Below the pieces are notes generated by a model. The model was not told the DNA's origin. It ran no database searches and saw only the letters and a program-made list of their open reading frames with translations. A stretch of 64,000 nt of DNA from Mycolicibacterium tokaiense (GTDB lineage: Bacteria > Actinomycetota > Actinomycetes > Mycobacteriales > Mycobacteriaceae): positions 1,798,001 to 1,862,000 of the forward strand of contig NZ_AP022600.1 of the NCBI RefSeq assembly GCF_010725885.1. The letters run 5' to 3'. The translations under genes and the position numbers were made by a program. Below are positions 20,501-27,540 of this stretch, in pieces (the stretch's first letter is position 1; the number at the start of each line of letters is the position of its first letter).

Positions 20501-21643
20501 AAGGACTACGGGTTGGGGGACCGTGCCATCGCGATCGCCCGGCAGGGATTGTCCTACGGCATCCACGTCATCACCAGCGCCAGCGCCTGGCTGGTGGGGC
20601 AGAAACAGGCACTGCTGAACGTCTCGAATGCGCGAATCCAGTTGCGCCTCAGCAATCCCGACGAAACCCAGATGGGTACCGGGATGGAACACCGCCGCGC
20701 CGCCCGCAACACTCTGGACCGGCCCGGCTTCGGGTTGACCCGCCACGGCCACGAGATCCTGGTGGGGATACCGGAAATCGTCGGACCGTCCGGCCAGGTG
20801 ATCCCCGTGCGCCAGGTGGGCGCGATGATCGCCGGCAGCACCGGCACCGACAAGGTGGAGAAGCTGGCCCGACTGCCCGAGAAGGTGGCGCTGCGCCAGG
20901 TGATCGACGCCTACGCCGCCACCCCGGGAGCTGCCGAGCCGCTGAACATCCCGTTCGCGATCGGGGAGAGCGGGCTGCAGCCGGTGGTGTTGCCGGCCCG
21001 GACGACGCCCAACATGCTGGTGGTGGGCCGCGCGCAGTGCGGCAAGACCAGCACCTTGGCCGCGCTGGGCCAGGCCGTCACCCGGCTGTACACCCCTGAG
21101 CAGGCGCAGATCACCATCATCGACCCGAAGACGACGCTGATCGGGAAGATCCAGGGGCCGCACGTGCGGGCCTACGCCTACACCGTGGATGACATCGACC
21201 AGGTGATCGGTGAACTGGCCGCCGAACTCTACACACGGTTGCCGCCGTCGGGCCTGACCCAGGAGGAACTGCTGAACCGGCAGCGCTGGGACGGCCCGCA
21301 CCACTTCATCCTGATCGATGACGAGCAGGAGCTGCGGCCCAATGGTGTGCTGGGCAAGCAGGCGGCCACCGCGCCGCTGTGGGGCCTGATCGAGCGCAGC
21401 CGTGAGATCGGCCTGCATGTGATCGCCGCTCGCCTGCCTGGCAATTGGGCAGGAGTGTCAGTTATGAATCCGTTCATGCAGAAGCTGACTGGTTCGAGGT
21501 CTCCCACTCTTTTCATGGACAACGACCCCGCAACGGTCAAGGTGTTCGCGAGGATCAGCGCCCAGCAACTGCCGCCGGGGCGCGGCATGCTCGTCACCAC
21601 CGAGGGCGACATCGAGGGGGTCTTGGTGGGCAGCCCCGAGTGA
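17561..21643 (+). CDS. eccC2: ESX-2 core motor ATPase EccC
   Basis: 1360-aa FtsK/SpoIIIE ATPase that recognises substrates and powers secretion. It is one chain, unlike the split EccCa/EccCb of ESX-1. Two N-terminal transmembrane helices (about 38-85) precede the three ATPase domains. Domain 1 has Walker A GTSGSGKSE (about 500) and Walker B VIIDEY with its Glu intact. Domain 2 has ATAQRGKSTT (about 862) and a degenerate Walker B LVIDNFGE. Domain 3 has GRAQCGKTST (about 1156) and ILIDDEQEL. As in other EccC proteins, domain 1 seems the active one and domain 3 binds Esx signal tails. ATG 17561 is chosen; longer in-frame versions would run back through eccB. Confidence 0.96.
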   Translation: MSKRGFVRGPRTPVPTVPPARVAVAAPLELPEREPRNILLMIAIPALLVGIIGTLVVMYTSGVRSLRSGIFPMIGLIGFAAMMFSGRFGRARKISWGEQEKQRRVYLRQLDDDRDEVQRAAQDQRRSQLFVHGDPHQLDTVIGGPRMWERRPSDQDFLDVRLGLGVQQAADSAVSLQWPDVPVGEELEPVTGGALRDFILEQSKIRGIGKVLSLRSRPGFSILAEEVDQGRALLRAMLSSLAVYHSPSEVKLMVVTRHPEAWQWMVWLPHNQHDEMFDACGLRRLMFSSPMELEEALDSELHRKGRGPWAPPAGSSPLSMPSPMEAAAGGSALGPHWVIIDDNTGTPEQWEGVTGLKGRAGITVLRLATRPGSGIGFSSDDEKFELREGRLAHRGAFYAVADMLPDTTADRYARALARWAPMSAGELSEMDSQGGELLRALGINDPRNLDVDRLWAESRGRGDPKWAMVPVGVKPGGELQYVVLRAKDFGGFGFHSVVVGTSGSGKSEYFLSLCNGIALTHSPETFTVIFVDMKFESAAQDLEGLPHVAGSLSNLGKDDRHLAARMRKAIDGEIARRYALFKNAGARDANEYEEMRLAGRDLEPVPILLVIIDEYLELFQHHPEWIDLVIHIGQEGRGCNVFFTLGGQRLDLSSLSKAKSNISFRVALRAETAEDSRDVIGSDAALHLPSKEAGYALMKVGPRELEQFRCFYVSAPFVVPKKNVDLNQTVDVSFRQPRSLTWEYQPLSEEDSAALAVADEPEEPDEFLFHDDGFKKKKLLDVIRESLRAHPARAPHQIWLPPLEVSSRADDLVYRWRGKPWHVDYGDNPGLVFPIAIEDIPEDHLQRVHVIDAEMDNVMVVATAQRGKSTTLMTLITTAALMYRPERVTFFCIGASLYPVEDYPHVAGVVSLTDTEGVSRTIATIEGLIRAREASFKQYQMDISEFRERRFGPAGGAGTDPSDKFGDVFLVIDNFGELYEKDYGLGDRAIAIARQGLSYGIHVITSASAWLVGQKQALLNVSNARIQLRLSNPDETQMGTGMEHRRAARNTLDRPGFGLTRHGHEILVGIPEIVGPSGQVIPVRQVGAMIAGSTGTDKVEKLARLPEKVALRQVIDAYAATPGAAEPLNIPFAIGESGLQPVVLPARTTPNMLVVGRAQCGKTSTLAALGQAVTRLYTPEQAQITIIDPKTTLIGKIQGPHVRAYAYTVDDIDQVIGELAAELYTRLPPSGLTQEELLNRQRWDGPHHFILIDDEQELRPNGVLGKQAATAPLWGLIERSREIGLHVIAARLPGNWAGVSVMNPFMQKLTGSRSPTLFMDNDPATVKVFARISAQQLPPGRGMLVTTEGDIEGVLVGSPE

Positions 21644-21776
21644 TCGTTCGCTCCCGATTCGCTGGGTGCTGTGAAAACTGGTGTCGACCGCACTGCGCAG
21701 CACACCTTAGACTCGAGACATCACGCAGACGGTCACCGTCTGCCTTCGTTGCACCTGGACCACAGGGAGGGTTCAC

Positions 21777-22073
21777 ATGATGGACGTACAACCGGCGGCC
21801 GTCGGACTGTCGTCGGCCACCGAGGCCGGGATCACCGCCTCGATGTCAGCCAGCGCGTCGGCCGCGTCGGCCGCGCTGCTCGGTGCCACCCCCATGGGCG
21901 CCGACGGTGATTCCGCCCAGTTCGCCGCCGCGCTCAACGCTGCTGGTGCGGCCTACCTGGCGACCGCGGCCGAGCACGCCGGCCAGCGCAGCGCGTACTC
22001 CGGTGCGCAGTCGCTGGCCGGGGCCACCTACACCGCCACCGACGTGATCACCAAGAGCGCGTTCCTGACGTAA
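21777..22073 (+). CDS. PE-family protein (PE36-like)
   Basis: 98-aa PE protein without extra domain. The N-terminus reads MMDVQPAAVGLSSATEAG, so the name-giving Pro-Glu is Pro-Ala here. The C-terminal export signal YTATD (YxxxD, about residues 85-89) is intact. AGGGAGG at 21764-21770 precedes ATG 21777. It forms the PE/PPE heterodimer with the next gene, 11 bp downstream, carried by EspG. A possible promoter (-10 TAGACT, 21708-21713) lies in the 133-bp gap after eccC. Confidence 0.9.
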   Translation: MMDVQPAAVGLSSATEAGITASMSASASAASAALLGATPMGADGDSAQFAAALNAAGAAYLATAAEHAGQRSAYSGAQSLAGATYTATDVITKSAFLT

Positions 22074-22084
22074 ATGGAGGTCGC

Positions 22085-23293
22085 ATGGATCCGCTCTGGC
22101 CGGTTCTTCGACCCGAGGACAACTACACCCGGCTGACGGCCGGCACCGGCACGGCGACCACGCTGGCCAACATGGCGGCCTGGATCAGTCAGCTGGCCAG
22201 CCACGAGATGTCCTTCGGGATGTCGATGATGAACAGTGCCGCCACCATGGCCAGCTGGCAGGGCGAGGGTGCCACCGGCTCTGCCCAGACCGGGATGAGC
22301 CTGAACACCGCCCTGCAACTGTTGGCGGGGTGGGTGACGGAGAAGCCGCCGCTGGCCAACGCCGCGGTAGCTGCGTACGAGGCGGCGGTGTCGACCATGG
22401 TTCCCTCGCCGGTCGCGGTGGCCAACCGCGTGGACGAGGCGACCTGCCAAGGCATCAACCCGTCGGTCTGGGGCATGCTCACGCCGCGGATCGCCGAGCT
22501 GAACCTCGAGTATCACGGCGTCATGTGGCCCAATAACTCGCGGGCCGGCGTGGTGTACGGGGCGGCGCTGGCCGCTCTGACCGCGGCGCTGGCTGTGCCC
22601 CCTCCGTTGGCAACGCCGGGTGCGTCGCCGGCCGCGCCGGCCGCCGCTGCCGGTGCGGTCGCCCAGGCGGGGGCCACCCGGGCCGCGGGGGAGGCCATGC
22701 AGGCGGGCACGCAGAGCGCCAACCAGTCCGTCCAGGGCATCGGCGGAGGCACGGATGCGATGGGCCAGATGAGCTCGATGGTGGGTCAGGCCCAGGGCAT
22801 GATGCAGCCGCTGACCGGTCTGATGCAGATGCCCATGCAGATGGCGCAGCAGGGCTTCGGCGCAGCACAGGGCATGATGGGCCAGCTCACCGGCATGTTC
22901 GGCAACATGAAGGGCGGCGAAGCGGTGCCCGAGGCGGTGCGCGGAGCGGCCGCGGGTGCACCGGGCGGCGGACTGGGTGGCGCGGGCGGAGGCGCCGGCG
23001 GTGCGGTCGGTGGCGGCGTCGGCGGTGCGCACCCGGGTGCCGGGCTCACCAGTTTCACCCGTCCCACCAGCGGTTTCGACCCCGCCGCAGCAGGTCGGGC
23101 CACCGGCCTGAAGACCGGTTTCCTGGACGCCGCCGAGGTACGGGGTCCCACGACGGGCGGCATGGGTGGCGGTGGCATGCCGATGTCCCCGGGCATGCTG
23201 CAGCGTGGCCAGGGCGGCGACAGCGAGCGGGAACGTGAGGCCAACTATGCCCGGGTGGTGCTCGACGCCGAGCAGGAGCGGCGCCGCACCTGA
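22085..23293 (+). CDS. PPE-family protein (PPE69-like)
   Basis: 402-aa PPE protein. The N-terminal 180-residue PPE domain carries the WxG-type turn SWQG (about 58) and the segment LTPRIAELNLEYHGVMWPNN, which matches PPE69 of ESX-2 as I recall it. The C-terminal half is Ala/Gly/Met-rich (many GMM and QMP repeats) and ends with a charged tail. The literal Pro-Pro-Glu motif is missing (MDPLWPVLRPEDNY). GGAGG at 22076-22080 precedes the ATG. Confidence 0.92.
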   Translation: MDPLWPVLRPEDNYTRLTAGTGTATTLANMAAWISQLASHEMSFGMSMMNSAATMASWQGEGATGSAQTGMSLNTALQLLAGWVTEKPPLANAAVAAYEAAVSTMVPSPVAVANRVDEATCQGINPSVWGMLTPRIAELNLEYHGVMWPNNSRAGVVYGAALAALTAALAVPPPLATPGASPAAPAAAAGAVAQAGATRAAGEAMQAGTQSANQSVQGIGGGTDAMGQMSSMVGQAQGMMQPLTGLMQMPMQMAQQGFGAAQGMMGQLTGMFGNMKGGEAVPEAVRGAAAGAPGGGLGGAGGGAGGAVGGGVGGAHPGAGLTSFTRPTSGFDPAAAGRATGLKTGFLDAAEVRGPTTGGMGGGGMPMSPGMLQRGQGGDSEREREANYARVVLDAEQERRRT

Positions 23294-23363
23294 TGCGGCT
23301 GCCGCGAACAGCAGTTAACGAAGGGGCGGCTGTGACAGGGGCACATCGGGGTTTGCTCTTTGG

Positions 23364-23395
23364 TGAAGTGACAGCCGTCGCATAACCCATACACT
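23364..23395 (+). promoter_or_regulatory. Promoter P5 in front of esxD, TGAA-type
   Basis: TGAA (23364-23367), -35 GTGACA (23368-23373), 16-bp spacer, -10 TACACT (23390-23395). The start would lie near 23402, giving a 40-nt leader with a small CCCC/GGGG hairpin (about 23406-23418) and RBS AAGGGAGAG. An internal promoter here would boost the Esx pair above the membrane genes. Confidence 0.6.
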
Positions 23396-23441
23396 CGAAT
23401 GAAGACCCCTCGCTCGGGGGACATACAGCAAGGGAGAGCAA

Positions 23442-23759
23442 ATGTCGCAGATCGTCGTCACCAGCGAGCACCTTCGCTCGGTGTCCAACTCCATCACCAC
23501 CGCGCTCGAACAGGCCCGCTCCATCGCGCACCAGTATCTGGCCGAGCACGAGAACATCATGAACGCCGCGTGGGCCGGCGGGGGCGCGGGAGCGTCAATG
23601 AACACGTCTGTGCAGATCGAGCACGATCTGGCGCAGGCGAACGAGGCCGGAACCCGGTTGTCCACCGGCCTCGCCACCGCTGCCGACCTGATGGACCAGC
23701 ACGAGGCCGATGCCGCACAGACCTTCAACGGCTTCTCCGGCAACCTCAGCGGTTCCTGA
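23442..23759 (+). CDS. esxD: ESX-2 WXG100 protein EsxD
   Basis: 105-aa WXG100 protein, CFP-10-like partner of the Esx pair. The turn motif is WAG (AAWAGGGAGASM, about 43). Residues such as VTSEHLRS, IAHQYLAEHENIMN and GTRLSTGL..AADLM.QHEAD align closely with M. tuberculosis EsxD (Rv3891c). It should form a helical-hairpin heterodimer with EsxC. It lies 33 bp before esxC. Confidence 0.93.
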   Translation: MSQIVVTSEHLRSVSNSITTALEQARSIAHQYLAEHENIMNAAWAGGGAGASMNTSVQIEHDLAQANEAGTRLSTGLATAADLMDQHEADAAQTFNGFSGNLSGS

Positions 23760-23792
23760 CCTCTCACCCCCGAAACCACCTCAGGAGACATC

Positions 23793-24080
23793 ATGGATCA
23801 GATCAAGTATGACCACGGCGCGGTCAGCGCGCTGTCTTCCACCGTCAACAGCCAGGCATCACAGCTGCAGTCCATCCACGACGACATCCGCAACCAGACG
23901 GAGGCCATCGCGGAGTTCTTCGAGGGCGAAGCGGCCACCACGTTCCGCGAGAGCCAGCTGATGATGCTGCAGGGCTTCCAGGGCCTCATCGAGGTGATGG
24001 CCAAGCACGGCCACACCATCGAGGAAGTCCGGGCTTCTGCCCACGGCACCGACCTCGCCATGAGAGGCCTCTTCGGCTAG
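23793..24080 (+). CDS. esxC: ESX-2 WXG100 protein EsxC
   Basis: 95-aa ESAT-6-like partner. The WxG turn is FxG here (AEFFEGEAATTF), exactly as in M. tuberculosis EsxC (QEFFAGHGAQGF). IKYDHGAVSAL, QGLIEVMAKHG and GTDLAMRGLFG also match EsxC, which is the strongest evidence that this locus is ESX-2. RBS CAGGAGA lies upstream. The stop is followed by a strong hairpin before espG. Confidence 0.94.
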   Translation: MDQIKYDHGAVSALSSTVNSQASQLQSIHDDIRNQTEAIAEFFEGEAATTFRESQLMMLQGFQGLIEVMAKHGHTIEEVRASAHGTDLAMRGLFG

Positions 24081-24110
24081 GCCGCTGCACCACACACAAC
24101 GTCAAATCCG

Positions 24111-24137
24111 GTGGGGCGCACGAGATGTGCGCCCCAC
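24111..24137 (+). repeat. 11-bp perfect hairpin between esxC and espG
   Basis: GTGGGGCGCAC (24111-24121), loop GAGAT, GTGCGCCCCAC (24127-24137). It is a very stable GC-rich stem-loop, 31 bp after the esxC stop, without a following T-tract. It could be a partial terminator or an mRNA 3' stabiliser that keeps esxDC transcript levels high relative to espG and downstream genes. Confidence 0.65.
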
Positions 24138-24160
24138 CGCTCGCCCGGGGGAAGACAACG

Positions 24161-25009
24161 ATGCTGACCACGACGCTGGACGGTCTGTGGGTGCTGCAGA
24201 TCCTGACGGGGATCGAGGTGGTGGCACCCGAGCTGGGGCTGCGTCCGGTGCTGCCGAGCGTCGAGACCAAGGACATGGCGCTGGCCCATCCCGTCGCTGA
24301 CGAGCTGAAGGCAGAAGGTGTCATCGACGAGCACGGCGCCGTGGATCCCGCGGTGGTGGAATGGCTCACGGTCCTGGCCCGCCGGGACATGGCCCTCTGG
24401 CTGCAGGCCGTTCGACCGGTCGCCGGCGAGGCCGAACCCGTTCCCACCCAGGTGACGCTGGCCCGCTTCGCCCAGTGGTGGGTCTCGCTGGAGCGCAGCG
24501 ACATCGTGGTCCGCCTCGGCGGTGCGGGCACTTCGAGTTCCGAAGGTGCGGCCAATCAGGTCATCAGCAACCAGCTGGAGCGGCTGTGCGGCCCGGCATC
24601 ACCCGCGTCGTTCAAGCCCGTCACGGTCGCCACCGACCGGATCCTCGGTGAGGTCAAGGACCGGGACAGCCTGCGCCGGTTCCTGATGTCCACCGGCGAA
24701 CTCGACGCCGATCAGATGCACATCCTACTGACCACCGCTGACACCGGGCGCTCCGCCCAGGCGTCGATCATCGCGCTGCAGACCGGCGTCGATTCCGGCT
24801 CGGAAACCCGTGTGCGCGTAGAGGGCTCGGTGGTCACCGTCATCGATACGCCGGAGGGCCGCGTGATCGCCGAGCACTTCGAGCGCGACGGTCGACGCTG
24901 GATGATCATGGCGCCCGGCTCGCTGTCCAACATCGCCGCAGCGGTCAACGACATGGTGCGACGCCTCCCCGCCGCGGCGGACTGGCACGCGTACCGGAAA
25001 GTGGTGTAG
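24161..25009 (+). CDS. espG2: ESX-2 PE/PPE chaperone EspG
   Basis: 282-aa cytosolic chaperone that binds PPE tips of PE/PPE pairs and delivers them to its own ESX system. The start (LTTTLDGLWVLQILTGIEVV) and the C-terminal PGSLSNIAAAVNDMVRRLP segment fit the family. ATG 24161 follows GGGGGAAG; an ATG at 24125 lies inside the hairpin and is unlikely. It sits between the Esx pair and the MinD-like gene, as in ESX-2 of M. tuberculosis. Confidence 0.92.
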   Translation: MLTTTLDGLWVLQILTGIEVVAPELGLRPVLPSVETKDMALAHPVADELKAEGVIDEHGAVDPAVVEWLTVLARRDMALWLQAVRPVAGEAEPVPTQVTLARFAQWWVSLERSDIVVRLGGAGTSSSEGAANQVISNQLERLCGPASPASFKPVTVATDRILGEVKDRDSLRRFLMSTGELDADQMHILLTTADTGRSAQASIIALQTGVDSGSETRVRVEGSVVTVIDTPEGRVIAEHFERDGRRWMIMAPGSLSNIAAAVNDMVRRLPAAADWHAYRKVV

Positions 25010-25012
25010 CTC

Positions 25013-26041
25013 GTGACCAACCCATGGAACGAACCGCCCAGAGCACCCGAATCGCGTCGCCATGCGCAGCGCGACGTCCCCGGTGCACGGCAGGAGTACC
25101 AGGATTCGGTCTCCCAGACACTGCGGATCTCCGACATGGTGGCGCCGCGGAAGATCCCGCCGGGGTCAGGCTGGCGCAAGTTCTTGTACCGCGCCACCTT
25201 TCACGCCATCAACCTGGGTGAGTCGCCTCGGGAGCGGCACTACCGCGAACTCAAGGACCGGATCCGCCGCCACATCCGCAAGCAGTACGTCATCGCGGTC
25301 ATCTCCGGGAAGGGAGGTGTCGGCAAGACCACCATGACGGCCTCCATCGGCGCGGTGTTCCGGGAGTGTCGACCCGAGAATGTGGTGGCCATCGATGCGG
25401 CCCCCGGTTTCGGGACGCTGGCCGGGCGCATCGACGAAGCCCCGCCGGGAGACTACTCGGCGGTGCTCAACGACACTGACGTGCAGGGCTATGCCGACAT
25501 CCGGGAACACCTGGGGCAGAACGCGCTCGGGCTCGACGTCCTGGCCGGCAACCGCGCCTCCGACCAGCCGCGGCCGCTGGTGCCCACCATGTTCACCGGC
25601 GTGCTCTCGCGGCTGCGTCGCACCCACAACGTGATCATCGTGGACACCGCCGACGATCTCGAGCATCCCGTCATGAAAGCCGTCTACGACGCCGCCGACA
25701 CCATCGTTTTCGTCTCCGGGCTCACTGCCGACACCTCCCTGCCGGTCACCCGATCCATCGACCTGCTGCGCGCCATGGGCTACCACGAGTTGGTCTCGCG
25801 CAGCATGGTCATCATCAACGACAGCCGCAACAAGTACGACAAAGAAGCGCTGACCTATCTGACGGAGCGGTACAAGCAGTCCGGCGCGAGCGTCGAATTC
25901 ATGCCCTACGACCCGCATCTGGCCAAGGGCGGGATCATCGACACCCAGCACGAACTCGACAAGAACACCCGGCTGCGGTTGTTCGAGATCACCGCGGCCC
26001 TGGCTGACAAGTACACCCCGGACGCCGACAGGCCACAGTGA
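25013..26041 (+). CDS. MinD/ParA-like ATPase of ESX-2 (Rv3888c-like)
   Basis: 342-aa protein. A basic N-terminus and a conserved FLYRATFHAINLGESPRERH segment (about 62-80) precede a deviant Walker A SGKGGVGKTT (about 99-108), switch AIDAAPGFG and Walker B VIIVDTADD. It is related to the ATPase domain of EspI. In ESX-1, EspI damps secretion when ATP is low; a similar role here is inference. It starts GTG 25013, 3 bp after espG, and overlaps eccD. Confidence 0.88.
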   Translation: MTNPWNEPPRAPESRRHAQRDVPGARQEYQDSVSQTLRISDMVAPRKIPPGSGWRKFLYRATFHAINLGESPRERHYRELKDRIRRHIRKQYVIAVISGKGGVGKTTMTASIGAVFRECRPENVVAIDAAPGFGTLAGRIDEAPPGDYSAVLNDTDVQGYADIREHLGQNALGLDVLAGNRASDQPRPLVPTMFTGVLSRLRRTHNVIIVDTADDLEHPVMKAVYDAADTIVFVSGLTADTSLPVTRSIDLLRAMGYHELVSRSMVIINDSRNKYDKEALTYLTERYKQSGASVEFMPYDPHLAKGGIIDTQHELDKNTRLRLFEITAALADKYTPDADRPQ

Positions 26042-27540
26042 TGGCGAAGGTCAGCTTCCCGGCGCGGTGCGCTGTTGCGGTGGTGTGCGGGGAACATCTC
26101 GTCTCGCAGGTGTATCCAGCCTCGGTGCCGATCGAGGTGTTTGTCGATGATGTCGTCGAACTCCTCAACGAGGAGCTGCGCCGGCGCGGCCTGAGTGGGC
26201 TGGAGCCCAGCATCGGCTACGAACTCCAGCGCGCCAACGGCGTGCGACTGGACGTCACCAAAACCCTGGACGACCTCGGGGTGGAGGACGGCGCCACGCT
26301 GGTGTTGGTACCTGCCGTCCAGGGGGATTCGTTCGAGCCGCAGTACGAATCGTTGTCGACCGGGCTGGCCCGGGTGGGCAAGAGGTTGTTCGCCCCCGTG
26401 ACCGCCGCGACGGCCGCGCACGTGGCGATCGCCATCCTGGCCATGGTCGCAGCCACGGTGCTGGTGTTCGGTCTGCGCAACCGCGTCACCACCGACGCCC
26501 TCGCGGCTGCCATCGTCACGGGTGCGCTGGGCCTGCTGACCCTCGGCGGTGCGGGCGCCGTCGCCAGGTGGTGGCCTGCCCGCAGCGACCTGCTGAGCGG
26601 GTTCGGCTGGCTGGCGGTACCGTTGCTGGCCGTCGCGGCGGGCGCCGCGGCGCCCGGGGAGTTGGGCGCTGCGCACCTGTTCATCGCGGGTCTGACGGTG
26701 GTGGTCCTGACCTGTGCGCTGACCGCACTGACGCGTAGACACCTGACCGTCGCCGCCGTCATCGTGACGTTGTGCGCACTCGGCGGAATCGTTGCGCTGG
26801 TGCGCATGTGGCGCGCCGTACCGGCGCAGTGGCTGGGCATGTGCGCGCTGATCGCACTGCTGTTGCTGCTGACCCTGGGCCCCACCATTGCCCTGTGGGC
26901 CGCCAGGATCCGGCCGCCGCACTTTGGGTCCATCACCGGGCGTGATCTGTTCCGGCGCAGCGACGGACTGCCCATCGACGCCGTGGCCCCCGTCGACGAC
27001 GCCTTCGAGGACCCGGACGGCGACCAGGCCGAGCCCAACCCGGACAACACTCCGCGCGGTGCCCAGATCGCTGACGCCGCACGGCGCGCCAACAGCGTGC
27101 TGACCGGCATCTGCATCGCCGCAGCCATCGCCCTGCCCGCCGCCGTGTGGTTCACGCTGATGCCCGGCCGTGAGAAAGCCACCGCGGCGGCGATCCTGGC
27201 GGGCCTGTTCGTGCTCATCTTCATCAGCCGGGCCAGGACATTCGCCGACAAGCGGCAGGCGGTCGCGTTGGTGTGCGGCGCCGCGGCCGCGGTGTGCCTG
27301 GGCGTCGCGAAATACGTCCTGACCGTGCCTGCCGAGTCGGGCGCCGCGGTGCTGTGGGGCACGCTGGCCCTGGCCGCCTTCGGGTTCGCCGGACTTCTTG
27401 CCGCGCTGCTGATCCCTGTCACGCGCTTCACTCCGCTGGTGCGGATGATCACCGAATGGCTGGAGCTGCTGGCGATCGTGGCGGCGCTGCCGTTGGCAGC
27501 GTGGATCGGCGGATTGTTCGAATGGGTGCGGATGCGATGA
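26041..27540 (+). CDS. eccD2: ESX-2 core membrane component EccD
   Basis: 499-aa channel-forming protein. An N-terminal ubiquitin-like domain (about 1-90: CAVAVVCGEHLVSQVYPAS to GATLVLVPAV) is followed by about 11 hydrophobic transmembrane segments with a cytosolic loop near 300-350 (GDQAEPNPDN). ATG 26041 overlaps the MinD-like stop by one base (TGATG); GTG 26038 is an alternative one codon earlier. It ends in an ATGA overlap with mycP. Confidence 0.94.
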   Translation: MAKVSFPARCAVAVVCGEHLVSQVYPASVPIEVFVDDVVELLNEELRRRGLSGLEPSIGYELQRANGVRLDVTKTLDDLGVEDGATLVLVPAVQGDSFEPQYESLSTGLARVGKRLFAPVTAATAAHVAIAILAMVAATVLVFGLRNRVTTDALAAAIVTGALGLLTLGGAGAVARWWPARSDLLSGFGWLAVPLLAVAAGAAAPGELGAAHLFIAGLTVVVLTCALTALTRRHLTVAAVIVTLCALGGIVALVRMWRAVPAQWLGMCALIALLLLLTLGPTIALWAARIRPPHFGSITGRDLFRRSDGLPIDAVAPVDDAFEDPDGDQAEPNPDNTPRGAQIADAARRANSVLTGICIAAAIALPAAVWFTLMPGREKATAAAILAGLFVLIFISRARTFADKRQAVALVCGAAAAVCLGVAKYVLTVPAESGAAVLWGTLALAAFGFAGLLAALLIPVTRFTPLVRMITEWLELLAIVAALPLAAWIGGLFEWVRMR

